Notes: a model not told the origin generated them from the letters alone. Counted from the stretch's first letter, positions 1 through 8,306 are shown. The stretch: 23,445 bases of DNA from Streptomyces sp. NRRL WC-3618 (GCF_001280005.1 NZ_LGDW01000034.1:1-23445); one strand, 5' to 3'. Numbers and translations: made by a program.

Positions 1-19
1 TAACCCGATCCATGGATGC

Positions 20-1171
20 ATGTCGTGTCAACGAACCAGCACCCGGACGGTCACCGCGCCTGGAGAGGAACTACGTGCACCTCTCAAGCAACGGCATTGG
101 GCGTTGGCGCGGAAGTTGGTGGAAGAAGGAGTGCCCGGGGTGATCGTACGGGTGGACGACGGTCACGGAAGGCCCATCGAGATCTCCGAGCAGGCCGCCT
201 GGACGAAGAAGGACCATCGGCTCCGGGCGGACGACGAGGTACGGGAAGCGTCCAACACCAAGACGGTGATGGCTACCCTCGTCCTGCAACTGGTCGCCGA
301 GCACAGACTCGCCCTCACCGACCCGGTCGACAAGTGGCTGCCCGGCAAGGCGCGCAACGGCAGAGCGATCACCCTGCGCATGCTGCTCAACCACACGAGC
401 GGGTTGTTCGACTACACCGAGGACCCCGCCCTCGCACCGGCCCTCACCGGCCGGGACACCCACGTATGGACGTCGACGCAAATCCTGAGCCTGGTGAGCA
501 GACACCCGGCACTGTTCGAGCCCGGTGCCGAGTGGTCGTACAGCAACACCAACTACATCGCGATCGGCGCTGTCCTGGAGAAAGCCACCGGCAAGAACCT
601 TGCGGCGCTGGTACGGGACCGGATCGCCGGACCCCTGAGGCTCCGGCACACCTTCTACGCCACCGGCTCCGCCTGGCGCGACCGGCACGCGCACGGCTAC
701 GAACCTGACGCCGCCCACATGCCACCGGACGTCCCCGACGAGTTCAGGAACTACGCCGGACCGCACCACGACGACCACGTGGACGTCACCGGCGACTACG
801 TCACGGCCGACGGCGCGGATGCCGCGATCGTGTCCACCGCCGGTGACTGGTCCCGTTTCTACGGCGCGCTGATGTCGGGCCGCCTGCTGCCCGCCGCCCA
901 ACTGGCCGAGATGCGCACCACCGTGCCGGAGGCCGGGCCGGGGGACCCGGACGAGCTGGGCTACGGCTTGGGCATCGAGACGGCGAAGACCGACTGTGGC
1001 ACGGTCTGGGACCATGTCGGCGTCGTCGCGGGCTATGCGACCTACAACGTCACCGACTCCACCGGCCACCGCACGGCCGCGTTCTTCTTCGCCACATCCA
1101 CCCTCAACAAGCAGGCGCACCAGACCGGCGCGGCCCTGATGGACGCGATCCACTGCGCCATGTTCGACTGA
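20..1171 (+). CDS. Serine hydrolase, class C beta-lactamase / D-Ala-D-Ala carboxypeptidase-like
   Basis: The 383-residue protein has the penicillin-recognising serine hydrolase motifs in order. S-N-T-K at residues 78-81 holds the nucleophilic Ser and Lys, Y-S-N is at 174-176, and H-V-G at 332-334 replaces the usual K-T-G, as is common in class C and esterase-like members. LNHTSG near 124 is also typical. The family acts on D-Ala peptides, beta-lactams or simple esters; the substrate cannot be read from sequence. No signal peptide is visible, although most relatives are exported. The ATG at 20 has no clear ribosome binding site and lies next to the window edge, so the N-terminus may be altered or the start may differ. 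The coding frame is otherwise intact. Confidence 0.88.
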   Translation: MSCQRTSTRTVTAPGEELRAPLKQRHWALARKLVEEGVPGVIVRVDDGHGRPIEISEQAAWTKKDHRLRADDEVREASNTKTVMATLVLQLVAEHRLALTDPVDKWLPGKARNGRAITLRMLLNHTSGLFDYTEDPALAPALTGRDTHVWTSTQILSLVSRHPALFEPGAEWSYSNTNYIAIGAVLEKATGKNLAALVRDRIAGPLRLRHTFYATGSAWRDRHAHGYEPDAAHMPPDVPDEFRNYAGPHHDDHVDVTGDYVTADGADAAIVSTAGDWSRFYGALMSGRLLPAAQLAEMRTTVPEAGPGDPDELGYGLGIETAKTDCGTVWDHVGVVAGYATYNVTDSTGHRTAAFFFATSTLNKQAHQTGAALMDAIHCAMFD

Positions 1172-1289
1172 CCGGCGCGTGTTCGCCTATCGGGGGCGAT
1201 CTGTCCAGCTCGCCCTGCGCTGTCTCTCCGGCCCCACCTGCGCCCAGCTCGCACCTGTCGAGCGAAGCCGGGCTTGCCGGACCCGTGGG

Positions 1290-1790
1290 TCACAGGAACT
1301 CGCTCCGGTAGGCCGAGGCCAAGTCGGCCGCGCGGCGACGGCGCTCGGCGAGCTCTTCCTGCGACAGTTGGGGCGGCGGCGCGTCCTTGCCAGCGACGAC
1401 ATCGCCGATACGGGTGAAGTACTCGTCCTGGCCGGCGGGGGTGCACATGCACAGCATGCGGGCCGGCGCACCCGACACATTGCGGAAGTTGTGCGGCGCG
1501 TTGGCGGGGACGTTGATCGTCGACCCGGCCCGTACGGTGTGCTTCTCGCCGCGGAAGCTGAACTCGATCTCGCCCTTGAGGATCGTGAACATCTCCTCGA
1601 AGTCGTGCCGGTGCGGCGGCGGGCCTCCGCCGTCGGGGACGCGCATGTCGATCAGGCAGTACCGGCCGTTGGTCTGCTCGCCGGTGATCAGCATGGCGTA
1701 CGTGTTGCCCACCAGAGAGATGTACGTCGTGCTGGGATCGTCGGGGTTCGCCACGGTCAGCGGGCGGGACGGGTCGTCGTCGGGGATCAT
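1290..1790 (-). CDS. Cupin domain protein
   Basis: This 166-residue protein is a single-domain cupin. Cupin motif 1 is clear: H60, H62 and E66 followed by a G-containing strand (ILKGEIEF). Motif 2 (VPANAPHNF) supplies H100. These residues normally bind one divalent metal in a small beta barrel. The function could be a dioxygenase, isomerase or sensor and cannot be decided here. GGAG lies about 8 nt before the ATG, supporting the start. It is transcribed in the same direction as the oxidoreductase at 2072-3016, but 280 bp of largely non-coding sequence separates them. Confidence 0.85.
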   Translation of the reverse strand: MIPDDDPSRPLTVANPDDPSTTYISLVGNTYAMLITGEQTNGRYCLIDMRVPDGGGPPPHRHDFEEMFTILKGEIEFSFRGEKHTVRAGSTINVPANAPHNFRNVSGAPARMLCMCTPAGQDEYFTRIGDVVAGKDAPPPQLSQEELAERRRRAADLASAYRSEFL

Positions 1791-2071
1791 CGGGGTGTCT
1801 CCTTCAAAGGTCGGTCAGTTGACGTTCAGGGGGAGTCGTCGACCGTCGCGGTCACCTGCTGGGTGGACGGCTCGCACGGCTCGGGCATCTGCTGCGACCC
1901 GGTGACGGCCAACGTGGTGCCGGCCGGACGTGTCCGGCATCAGGCGCATGCGATACGGGGCTGGTGAAGGCCGGGGCGAACTGGAACCCGGCGGCCACGG
2001 CCACCGGGGCCGGCGCCCGGCCCGTCTCCGTTCCAGGGACGGAGTCATGGTCGTCTCCTTTCGAAGGAATG
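1791..2071 (-). other. Intergenic stretch with a possible degraded secreted-protein gene
   Basis: No intact gene is supported here. On the minus strand an ATG at about 2047 follows a good GGAG-type site, and pieces of plausible protein appear in different frames: an Ala/Val-rich stretch resembling a signal peptide (VAVAAGFQFAPAF) and a C-terminal piece (LAVTGSQQMPEP). No single frame joins them. It could be a small exported protein broken by indels, or chance. Low certainty. Confidence 0.25.
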
Positions 2072-3016
2072 TCAGGCGGCAGGCGCGACGACGACGACCT
2101 TGCCGTGCAGCTCGCCCGTGGCGGCCTGGCCGTGGACTGCCGACAGCTGCGCCAGCGGCACCCGCTGCGCCACGTCGACGCGCAGCTCGCCGGAGTCGAC
2201 CAACGCCACCAGCCGCGACAGCTGTTCGGCGTCGCTGTTGACGAAGAGGTCGATGCCGCGCACGGCGCGTTGTTCGTCGCTGGGCGCAGGCATCCACACC
2301 GTGGTGTTCACCAGCACACCACCGGAACGGATCAGGGCGGGCAGCGCGGCCAGCTGCGCCGGGTCGATCGGCGCGAGGTTGAGCACGACATCGACCAGCT
2401 CGGTCACCGCCGCGCTCACCTCGGTGACGGTGCGGTCGACGACCTCGTCGGCACCCGCCGCCTCGACGTGCTCACTGCTGCGGGGGCCGGCCGTGGCGAT
2501 CACGTAGGCGCCGGCGTTCTTGGCCAGCTGGACGGCGTAGCCGCCGACCGCGCCACCCGCACCGTTGACGAGCACGCGCTGTCCCGCCGTCAGCTTCGCG
2601 TGATCGAACAGGGCCTGCCAGGCAGTCAGCCCCACCAACGGCAGCCCGGCGGCATCGGACAGCGGAATACAACGAGGCGCTGACGTCAAAACCCCGGCCT
2701 GAGCCACCACGTACTCCGCGGCCGCGCCATCGCCCGCCATTGGCAGGAAGCCGACAACCCGGTCACCGACTTCGAGGCCGGCCACGCCCTCACCCAGCGC
2801 TTCGACCGTGCCGGAGACGTCGATGCCGGGGGTGTGCGGCAGGGTCACCGGGACGGGGCCCTGCATGAAGCCCCCGCGGATGTTGCTGTCGACACCGTTG
2901 AACGATGTCGCGGCGACCCGCACCAGAACCTGCCCGAGGCCGGGAATGGGCTGCTCGACGTCCTCGTAACGCAGGACACTCGGGTCGCCGTACTCGTGGA
3001 AACGCACTGCCTTCAT
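2072..3016 (-). CDS. NADP-dependent zinc-type alcohol dehydrogenase/quinone oxidoreductase family protein
   Basis: The 314-residue protein belongs to the medium-chain dehydrogenase/reductase superfamily, quinone oxidoreductase branch. It starts with the typical MKAVRFHEYGDPSVLRYEDV strand and has the GroES-like fold signature (PHTPGIDVSGTVEALGEGV). The Rossmann nucleotide-binding loop is VNGAGGAVGGYAVQLAK. The structural zinc cysteines are absent, which fits zinc-independent NADPH reductases. The ATG at 3016 was preferred over an upstream in-frame start at 3076 because it is preceded by a GAGGA site and begins exactly at the conserved N-terminus. The substrate is unknown. Confidence 0.9.
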   Translation of the reverse strand: MKAVRFHEYGDPSVLRYEDVEQPIPGLGQVLVRVAATSFNGVDSNIRGGFMQGPVPVTLPHTPGIDVSGTVEALGEGVAGLEVGDRVVGFLPMAGDGAAAEYVVAQAGVLTSAPRCIPLSDAAGLPLVGLTAWQALFDHAKLTAGQRVLVNGAGGAVGGYAVQLAKNAGAYVIATAGPRSSEHVEAAGADEVVDRTVTEVSAAVTELVDVVLNLAPIDPAQLAALPALIRSGGVLVNTTVWMPAPSDEQRAVRGIDLFVNSDAEQLSRLVALVDSGELRVDVAQRVPLAQLSAVHGQAATGELHGKVVVVAPAA

Positions 3017-3133
3017 GGGACATCCTCGTTTCTCTATACACGCGGGGTGCTTCCTTTCGAAGCTCTCCTGGGTCACGCATTGCTTCGATGCGAAGCAACA
3101 GCTCTTGCTCGTAGGTGGGGACCAAGGCCACGC

Positions 3134-3643
3134 CTACGCGCCACTTGCCTCTGCTTCGATCACTTGCACGCACCGGGAGAGGGCGGCCACCATGTATCGG
3201 CGCCAGAGTGGAGCAAAGGGACCGGCCAGGATCCACCGGCGACCGGGCAGCGCCTTGAACTCGTAGGTCCACCGAATGAGCGTGCCGTCGCCGTCGGGAC
3301 TGACGTTGAACTCGCCTCGGACACCGACGGCGAGGCGGGAGAGGACGTTGGTGAAGCCGGTCAGTTGATAGGCGAAGCTGGACCCCGCCGTGTACTCGGT
3401 GAGCTGTTCGTCGACTTGTGATCCGTCGTCGAACTGCGGGTTTCTTCGCGGGCCGGCGTGGTCCCAGGCTTCGGTCTGGTTCTCCACGCTTCTGACTCCT
3501 GGGAACGGCGCCACTCGGTGAAAAACGGTGGGAAGGTCGATGGGGGCCAGCAGCCGGAAGGTGTCCGGGGGCGCCTTCCAGGTGCGCTGCTGGACCGTGA
3601 TGGCGACGGTCTTGTCGGCCGGGCCGATGAGGAGTGGGGTCAT
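3134..3643 (-). CDS. SRPBCC (START/Bet v1-like) family protein
   Basis: This 169-residue protein resembles the polyketide cyclase/dehydrase-type SRPBCC fold, a hydrophobic-pocket helix-grip domain. Support comes from an N-terminal strand (KTVAITVQQRTWKAPPDTF), a central strand pair (SSFAYQLTGFTNVLSR) and the end motif DGTLIRWTYEFKALPGR before a long C-terminal helix. GGAG lies about 9 nt upstream of the ATG. It is co-oriented with the oxidoreductase, with 117 bp between them, so an operon is possible. The ligand is unknown. Confidence 0.8.
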   Translation of the reverse strand: MTPLLIGPADKTVAITVQQRTWKAPPDTFRLLAPIDLPTVFHRVAPFPGVRSVENQTEAWDHAGPRRNPQFDDGSQVDEQLTEYTAGSSFAYQLTGFTNVLSRLAVGVRGEFNVSPDGDGTLIRWTYEFKALPGRRWILAGPFAPLWRRYMVAALSRCVQVIEAEASGA

Positions 3644-4050
3644 GGTTGAGCGCTCCGTGGTGGCGAGGACGGGATGATCGGTGTCCCCGCGGTGGCCGCC
3701 TGGAAGGCGGCTCGGCCGGGCTCGTTACACGGGGCACCAGATCGGATGCGGTGAGACGGACGGGAGTAGGCGAGCGCCGTCGTCCGCGCTCCTCTGTCCG
3801 ACAGGAAGATCTTCGCGCGAACCGGAAACCGGATGAAGAGCGACTTCATCCGCGGACATGTTGTCCCTGGCTTGGCCCTGAAGTGTGCGGACATCCAGGC
3901 ACGAACGCCACCCGCTGCTCTGCGCTGTCCTGCCGGACAGCAACGGAGTGCCGCGCGCCCGATGGCGACCCGGCTCGCGCGCGCTGCGCGGGACAACTGG
4001 TGCTGCGTATTGGAGTTGTCCTATTAGTACTCCAGTGCGACTTCGTGATC
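3644..4050. other. Intergenic region before the IS630 insertion
   Basis: No convincing gene is seen in about 400 bp; short open frames on both strands have no recognisable content. A perfect 9-bp stem-loop lies at 3830-3852 (CGGATGAAG, 5-nt loop, CTTCATCCG), and a CTGTCC/GGACAG hairpin lies near 3926. The last part, read on the minus strand, may be the downstream continuation of the protease gene interrupted by the insertions: across the TA junction the frame reads ADALDHEVALEY before a stop. Confidence 0.4.
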
Positions 4051-4052
4051 TA

Positions 4053-4074
4053 GTGTGCTGCGCCAGAAATCCTG
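4053..4074 (+). repeat. IS630 left terminal inverted repeat
   Basis: 22 bp, identical to the reverse complement of 8003-8024. The similarity continues imperfectly for several bases inward. Confidence 0.95.
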
Positions 4075-4098
4075 AGGATTAGTTACTACCCTGTTGTC

Positions 4099-5225
4099 AT
4101 GTCGCATCCCGGGGCTTCTGCTGTGGAGATCACGCTGTCCGAGGCTGAGCGCGCCGAGTTGGTGCGCCGGACGCAATTACCCGCACCGGCGCTCGGCCGA
4201 GAAGGCCCGCATCATCCTGGCGTGCGCTGACGGCATGTCAAACGCCGGGGCGGCGCGAGTCGTCGGTGTCCAGGCCAAGACGGTGGGCAAGTGGCGCCGG
4301 GCTTTCGCCGCGGAGCGGTTGGAGGGGCTTGAGGACGCCGGCTGGATTGGCCGGCCGAAGGCCGACCTGGTCCTCGACGATGCTGAGCGCAGGCAGCTGA
4401 CGCAGTGGGCGCGGCGGGCGAAGACCGCCCAGTTCCTCGGGTTGCGGGCCAAGATCGTGCTGCGGTGCGCGGAAGGCGGGACGAACCAGCAGGCCGCAGC
4501 CGACCTGCATCGACAGGTCGACCGTGGACCGCTGGCGGGCCCGGTTCATCGCAAAACGCCTCGATGGCCTGCATGACGAGCCGCGCTCGGGCCGGCCGCC
4601 TTCGATCCTCCTCGACCAGGTCGAGGAGGTCATCGTGGCCACCCTGGAGTCGGTCCCGGGCCAGGACACACACTGGTCACGGGCCTCGATGGCCCAGCGC
4701 ACCGGCCTGTCGAGGTCCACCATCGGGCGAATCTGGAAGCGATTCGACCTCAAGCCCCACCTGCAGGACTCCTTCAAGCTGTCCACCGATCCGCAGTTCG
4801 TCGCCAAGGTCGTCGACGTTGTCGGCCTGTACCACCACCCGCCCGAGAAGGCGGTCGTGCTCTGCGTGGACGAGAAGTCCCAGATCCAGGCGCTGGACCG
4901 GTCCCAGCCGGTGCTGCCGGTGCTGCCGGGCATGCCCGAACGGCGTACCCACGACTATCTGCGGCACGGCATCACCAGCCTGTTCGCCGCCTCCAACATC
5001 GCCGACGGCACGGTCATATCGGCACTGCACCGCCGCCACCGGGCGATCGAGTTCAAGAAGTTCCTGATCCGGATCGACAAGGCGGTGCCCGCCGGGCTCG
5101 ACGTGCACCTCGTCTGCGACAACTACGCCACTCACAACACCGCCGAGATCAGGACGTGGCTCGGCAAGCACCCCCGCTTCCATGTCCACTTCACCCCGAC
5201 CGGTTCCTCCTGGATGAACCAGGTG
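4099..5225 (+). pseudogene. IS630 transposase, 5' exon (frameshifted)
   Basis: Reading starts at ATG 4099 (MSHPGASAVEITLSEAER) and must change frame near 4175 and again near 4507 to follow the protein. The reconstructed product has two successive helix-turn-helix/linker units (RIILACADGMSNAGAARVVG and [19 protein letters not shown]), each followed by the RRAF/RARF...RLEGL/RLDGL motif. It then has the Tc1/mariner-like DDE domain, with the first Asp in [12 protein letters not shown] and the second in LVCDNYATH. The third catalytic residue, Glu, is not in this exon: the gene stops at ...GSSWMNQV, where the group II intron begins. The two frame changes are not at A-rich slippery sites, so disabling indels or sequence errors are more likely than programmed frameshifting. 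Confidence 0.9.
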
Positions 5226-5524
5226 GTGCGACACGAGGCCGCTTGAGAAGAGTGGGAATCACCAAGGAGGTTCGACGATGTCGAAGGTGTAGACCCGAGC
5301 CAGTGCGCAGGGCTCGTTCCCGCCTCAGCGTGCGTCGCGAGTAATCGCGGGGTGCGAAGCCTGAGGAAAGGCCCAAGGATTCCCGTTCCATCCGGGGATT
5401 ACAGGCCGGGAAATGCCGGACGGGTGAATGCGGATGAACCCTTGATGATGCCTCGTCATGAGCACTCTCGCCGATGGGTTGTTTCAGCGGGAGATAGGGA
5501 CTGGCCGTTGAAAAGCGGCAGGCG

Positions 5525-5550
5525 CCGACCGGAGATACCTGACCGGTCGG
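5525..5550 (+). other. Probable EBS1 hairpin of the group II intron
   Basis: A perfect 8-bp stem (CCGACCGG/CCGGTCGG) closes a 10-nt loop, AGATACCTGA. Within the loop TACCTG (5536-5541) can pair with the last six exon bases CAGGTG (5220-5225), with one G-U pair. This fits the position and form of exon-binding site 1 in intron domain I. Other EBS/IBS contacts were not established. Confidence 0.6.
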
Positions 5551-5893
5551 GAGTGCACCGCCGTCCTCGGGGTGCAGAGGGCACCCTCCCCGGCAGCATC
5601 TCTCTCATGCGGAACGTGACAACCCCGATGGAGTCCAGGCAATGCACTTTCTGGCCTGGTAAGCCAACCGCAAGGAAGGCCCAACTCTCCAGCGGGCGCA
5701 GGAAGACCCAGCAAGCGAATGCCGGTGGCCGAAAGGCAGCAGGAAACCGGGAACCACATGCCGACACCTCCGTCGGCGGTTCCCGCATAACTGGCCGGAT
5801 AGGGGCCGATACCCCGACCTGAAAGGGTGCTGACGTGGGTCTGGTGAGCTTGTGAAGAAACGATGACCGAAGACACCGGAACCGAAGGGCAAG

Positions 5894-7708
5894 TTGGACG
5901 CCATGACGGCACACACGGCCGGGGCGGCTCAAGCTGCAGCGACCGCCGTCACCGTGGCGAACGGACCGGAGGACGAGATCACCGACTGGCCGTCGATCGA
6001 CTGGCGGAAGGTCGAGGACGACGTACGGCGTCTGCGGCAGCGCATCTTCACGGCATCGCAGGCAGGAGACCTGGCCAAGGTCAGGAATCTGCAGAAGCTG
6101 ATGCTCCGCTCCCGCGCCAACACACTCGCGAGTGTGCGGCGGGTCACGGAGGTCAACGCCGGCCGCAAGACGGCGGGTGTTGACGGAAAAGTCGTCTTGC
6201 TGCCCCAGGAAAAGGCCGAGCTGGCCGACTGGGTCCAGCATGGCGCGGCCCCGTGGAAACCCAAGCCCGTCAAGCGGGTGTATATCGCCAAGGCGAATGG
6301 AAAACAGCGCCCGCTCGGAATTCCCGTGATCGCTGACAGATGCCTCCAAGCTCTGGCACTGAATGCACTGGAGCCCGAGTGGGAGGCGCGGCTGGAACCG
6401 AAGGTCTACGGCTTCCGTCCCGGCCGTGGCTGTCATGACGCGATTGTGGCCATCCACACGACGGCGTGCGGCAAGACCGCCAAGCGCCTGTGGGTGCTCG
6501 ACGCCGACTTGAAAGCGGCATTCGACCGAATCGACCACGATCACCTGCTCACGTCGCTGGGTTCGTTTCCTGGAAGGGGAATGATCGCCGGATGGCTGAA
6601 GGCGGGCGTGGTCGAGAAAGGTTGGTTCGTCCCCACGCTGGAGGGAACTCCCCAGGGCGGGGTGATCAGTCCCGCGTTGTTGAACATCGCCTTGCACGGA
6701 ATGGGAAAGGCTGCTGGAGTCCGCTACCAGACTCTCGGCAGCGATGCCGCGATTTTGGCCCGTGACTCACCGGTTCTGGTCGTCTACGCCGATGACCTCC
6801 TCGCCCTGTGCCACTCACAGGAACAGGCCGAGCAGGTCAAGGCACGGCTCGCCGCATTGCTCGCGCCCCGGGGGCTGGCTTTCAACGAGGACAAGACGCG
6901 CGTTGTCCACCTCGATGAGGGCTGCGACTTCCTGGGGTTCAACATCCGACGCTATCGCGGCAAGTTGCTGACCAAACCGAGCAACGCGGCCCTGCGGCGG
7001 ATCCGGGAACGGCTCGCCGCCGAGATGCTGGCCCTGCGAGGGGCCAACGCCGACGCGGTGATCGCCAAGCTCAACCCGATCATCAAGGGCTGAGCCGCCT
7101 ACTACCGGATCGGGGTGTCCAAGCGGGCGTTCAACTCGCTGGACGCCTACGTGTGGAGACTGGTCTACAAGTGGGCCAAGTTCTCCCACGCGAACAAGTC
7201 GAAGCGCTGGGTGACCGACCGGTACTTCGGCATGTTCAACCCGTTCAGGCATGACAGGTGGGTGTTCGGGGACCGCACCAGCGGTTTCTACCTCTACAAG
7301 TTCGCCTGGACGCCGATCGTCCGGCACCGGATGGTGCCAGGAACGGCGTCGACCGACGATCCCACCCTGGTCGACTTCTGGGCCAAGCGGCGTCGCCGCG
7401 GCAAACTCCCGCTGGGCAAAGGCACCCTGCATCTGTTGCAGAAACAGGACGGCCGATGTCCTCTCTGCGGAGGGCTGTTGCTGCACGCCGACCACGAGCC
7501 GCAAACTCCCGACCAGTGGGAACAGTGGCTCAAGGTCATCCGCACGGCGATCCGGAAACACGCGATCATCGCCGATGCGGGCAACGGCAAGCCGGACAAA
7601 TCCGCCGCCCCACGTCTGATCCACACCCACTGCCGCCGTCGGCTGACCACCGGCATCGGCAAGCCGCCAGCACTTCTGACCAGCCCGCGAGCCATAGAGC
7701 TTGCTTGA
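5894..7708 (+). pseudogene. ltrA: Group II intron-encoded reverse transcriptase/maturase with HNH endonuclease, one in-frame UGA
   Basis: This is an LtrA-type intron-encoded protein of about 604 codons. RT blocks are clear: DADLKAAFDRIDHDHL, GTPQGGVISPALLN and the catalytic YADD at residues 298-301. The maturase (X) domain follows, then a C-terminal HNH endonuclease with CPLC at 522-525 and HTHC around 577-580. The frame is open except for TGA at 7091-7093, where relatives have Trp (IIKG-W-AAYY). A single TGG to TGA change, or a read error, explains this, and the same frame resumes at once. As read, the product lacks the X and HNH parts. The start may be TTG 5894 or ATG 5903. The stop codon overlaps the first bases of domain V. 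Confidence 0.93.
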
Positions 7709-7782
7709 GCCGGTTGCCTGGAAATCGGGCACGGCCGGTTCTGAGGGGGGACCGCTGCAGCAATGCAGCGGTCTTACCCGAC
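7707..7782 (+). ncRNA. Group II intron domains V and VI
   Basis: Domain V spans 7707-7741. A GAGCCGG...CCGGUUC lower stem with the AGC catalytic triad is followed by the AC bulge, an upper helix and a GAAA-containing loop. It is 35 nt rather than the usual 34, with one extra base at the loop. Domain VI has the stem GACCGCTGCA/TGCAGCGGTC (7750-7773) with a GCAA loop. A bulged A at 7776, seven nucleotides from the 3' end, is the expected branch point. The RNA core looks competent. Confidence 0.9.
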
Positions 7783-7998
7783 GAGCGATGGTTCGGCCTG
7801 CTGACCGACAAGCTCATCCGCCGCGGCGTCCATACGTCCGTGAAGGCCCTGGAGGACGACATCACCGCCTGGATCGACACCTGGAACCAGAACCCACGGC
7901 CCTTCACCTGGACCAAGACCGCCGACGAGATCCTCAACTCCCTCGCCGACTACCTCACCAAAGTCGGAACCGTCAGCCAGAAAACAAGGCAGAACTAA
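7783..7998 (+). pseudogene. IS630 transposase, 3' exon
   Basis: The exon begins with GAG, the codon for the third catalytic residue (ERWFGLLTDKLIRRG), and runs through VHTSVKALEDDITAWIDTWN and PFTWTKTADEIL to TAA at 7996-7998. It continues the 5' exon in frame if the intron is removed. This is a typical IS630 C-terminus, ending just inside the right inverted repeat. Confidence 0.93.
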
Positions 7999-8002
7999 CC
8001 AG

Positions 8003-8024
8003 CAGGATTTCTGGCGCAGCACAC
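8003..8024 (-). repeat. IS630 right terminal inverted repeat
   Basis: 22 bp, perfect inverted copy of 4053-4074, followed by TA at 8025-8026. Confidence 0.95.
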
Positions 8025-8089
8025 TAACCTCGAAGTTTCGTGACGGTCCACCAACTCCGTCGGCGGACCGTCACGAAACTTCGAGGCTA
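8025..8089. repeat. TA-flanked perfect palindrome, MITE-like
   Basis: Two perfect 22-bp arms (8028-8049 and 8065-8086, outer bases CCTCGAAG) enclose a 15-bp centre. TA stands on both sides (8025-8026 and 8088-8089). This is the form of a minimal Tc1/mariner/IS630-type MITE or an internally deleted IS. It interrupts the protease frame at 8090, and the IS630 copy lies in its left TA. It could alternatively act as a terminator-like hairpin, but it lacks a T-tract and the TA flanks favour transposition. Confidence 0.6.
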
Positions 8090-8306
8090 GGGCGTCCGCG
8101 GAAGCCGCTACGACTACACCTTCGTAGTTCTGGTCGTTCCACCGAACCTGTGTGTGCACCCCCGCTTCGACGCCGGCAACGTGGGCACAGGAGACGACGA
8201 ACCCGGGAGCAACGAAAAATCCCGTTCCCTCGGTTGGCCCTTCCACGAGCACGCGGCACGTCTCCAGGAGGTCCTGGAGTGCGGCGACCGGGTTAAATCC
8301 GCGCAT
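8090..8306 (-). pseudogene. Trypsin-like serine protease, N-terminal fragment
   Basis: The fragment begins MRGFNPVAALQDLLETCRV and contains GTGFFVAPGFVVSCAHVAG, the start of a trypsin-like peptidase with the catalytic His in CAHV. The catalytic Asp and Ser regions are missing, because the frame runs into the palindrome and the IS630 end and terminates at 7995. The upstream neighbour is a TRYCO1-type gene, a pairing known from bacterial conflict systems in which a trypsin domain works with sensor and effector modules. As it stands it cannot be an active protease. Confidence 0.8.

Larger units (their letters stand above)
5226..7782 (+). mobile_element. Group II intron with RT/maturase-HNH ORF
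   Basis: The 5' end reads GTGCGAC, matching the GUGYG group II consensus, and the 3' end reads ...TTACCCGAC (AY ending). Excision would rejoin CAG GTG to GAG CGA TGG in frame, restoring NQVERWF of the transposase. Domains V and VI are recognisable at 7707-7782, and an intron-encoded protein lies at 5894-7708. About 665 nt of structured non-coding RNA precede the ORF. The insertion is in the sense orientation relative to the transposase, so splicing could repair the host message. Boundaries are exact to within a base or two. Confidence 0.95.
4053..8024 (+). mobile_element. IS630-family insertion sequence, split by a group II intron
   Basis: The ends are perfect 22-bp inverted repeats (4053-4074 and 8003-8024, outer bases GTGTGCTGCGCC). 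Both are flanked by TA (4051-4052 and 8025-8026), the target dinucleotide duplicated by the IS630/Tc1/mariner superfamily. Removing the 2557-bp intron leaves 1415 bp, a normal size. The single gene encodes a DDE transposase on the plus strand. The element sits directly beside a 61-bp palindrome and inside a trypsin-like protease gene. Two frameshifts and the intron make the transposase non-functional as read. Confidence 0.95.

Noticed and set aside
71..1153. Long minus-strand open frame (360 codons) opposite the serine hydrolase
   Set aside because: It is the mirror of a GC-rich coding frame; the plus strand has all three catalytic motifs and the minus frame has none.
4500..4515. Programmed ribosomal frameshift in the IS630 transposase
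   Set aside because: No slippery heptamer or A-run is visible at the frame change, and a second frame change exists near 4175; indels are simpler.
5456..6697. 413-codon minus-strand frame across the intron RNA and RT
   Set aside because: It opposes the RT motifs and the structured intron 5' region; no recognisable protein content.
8028..8086. Palindrome as a plain transcription terminator
   Set aside because: The arms are perfect over 22 bp, there is no T-tract, TA stands on both sides and it lies inside a protease frame, so a mobile origin fits better; not fully excluded.
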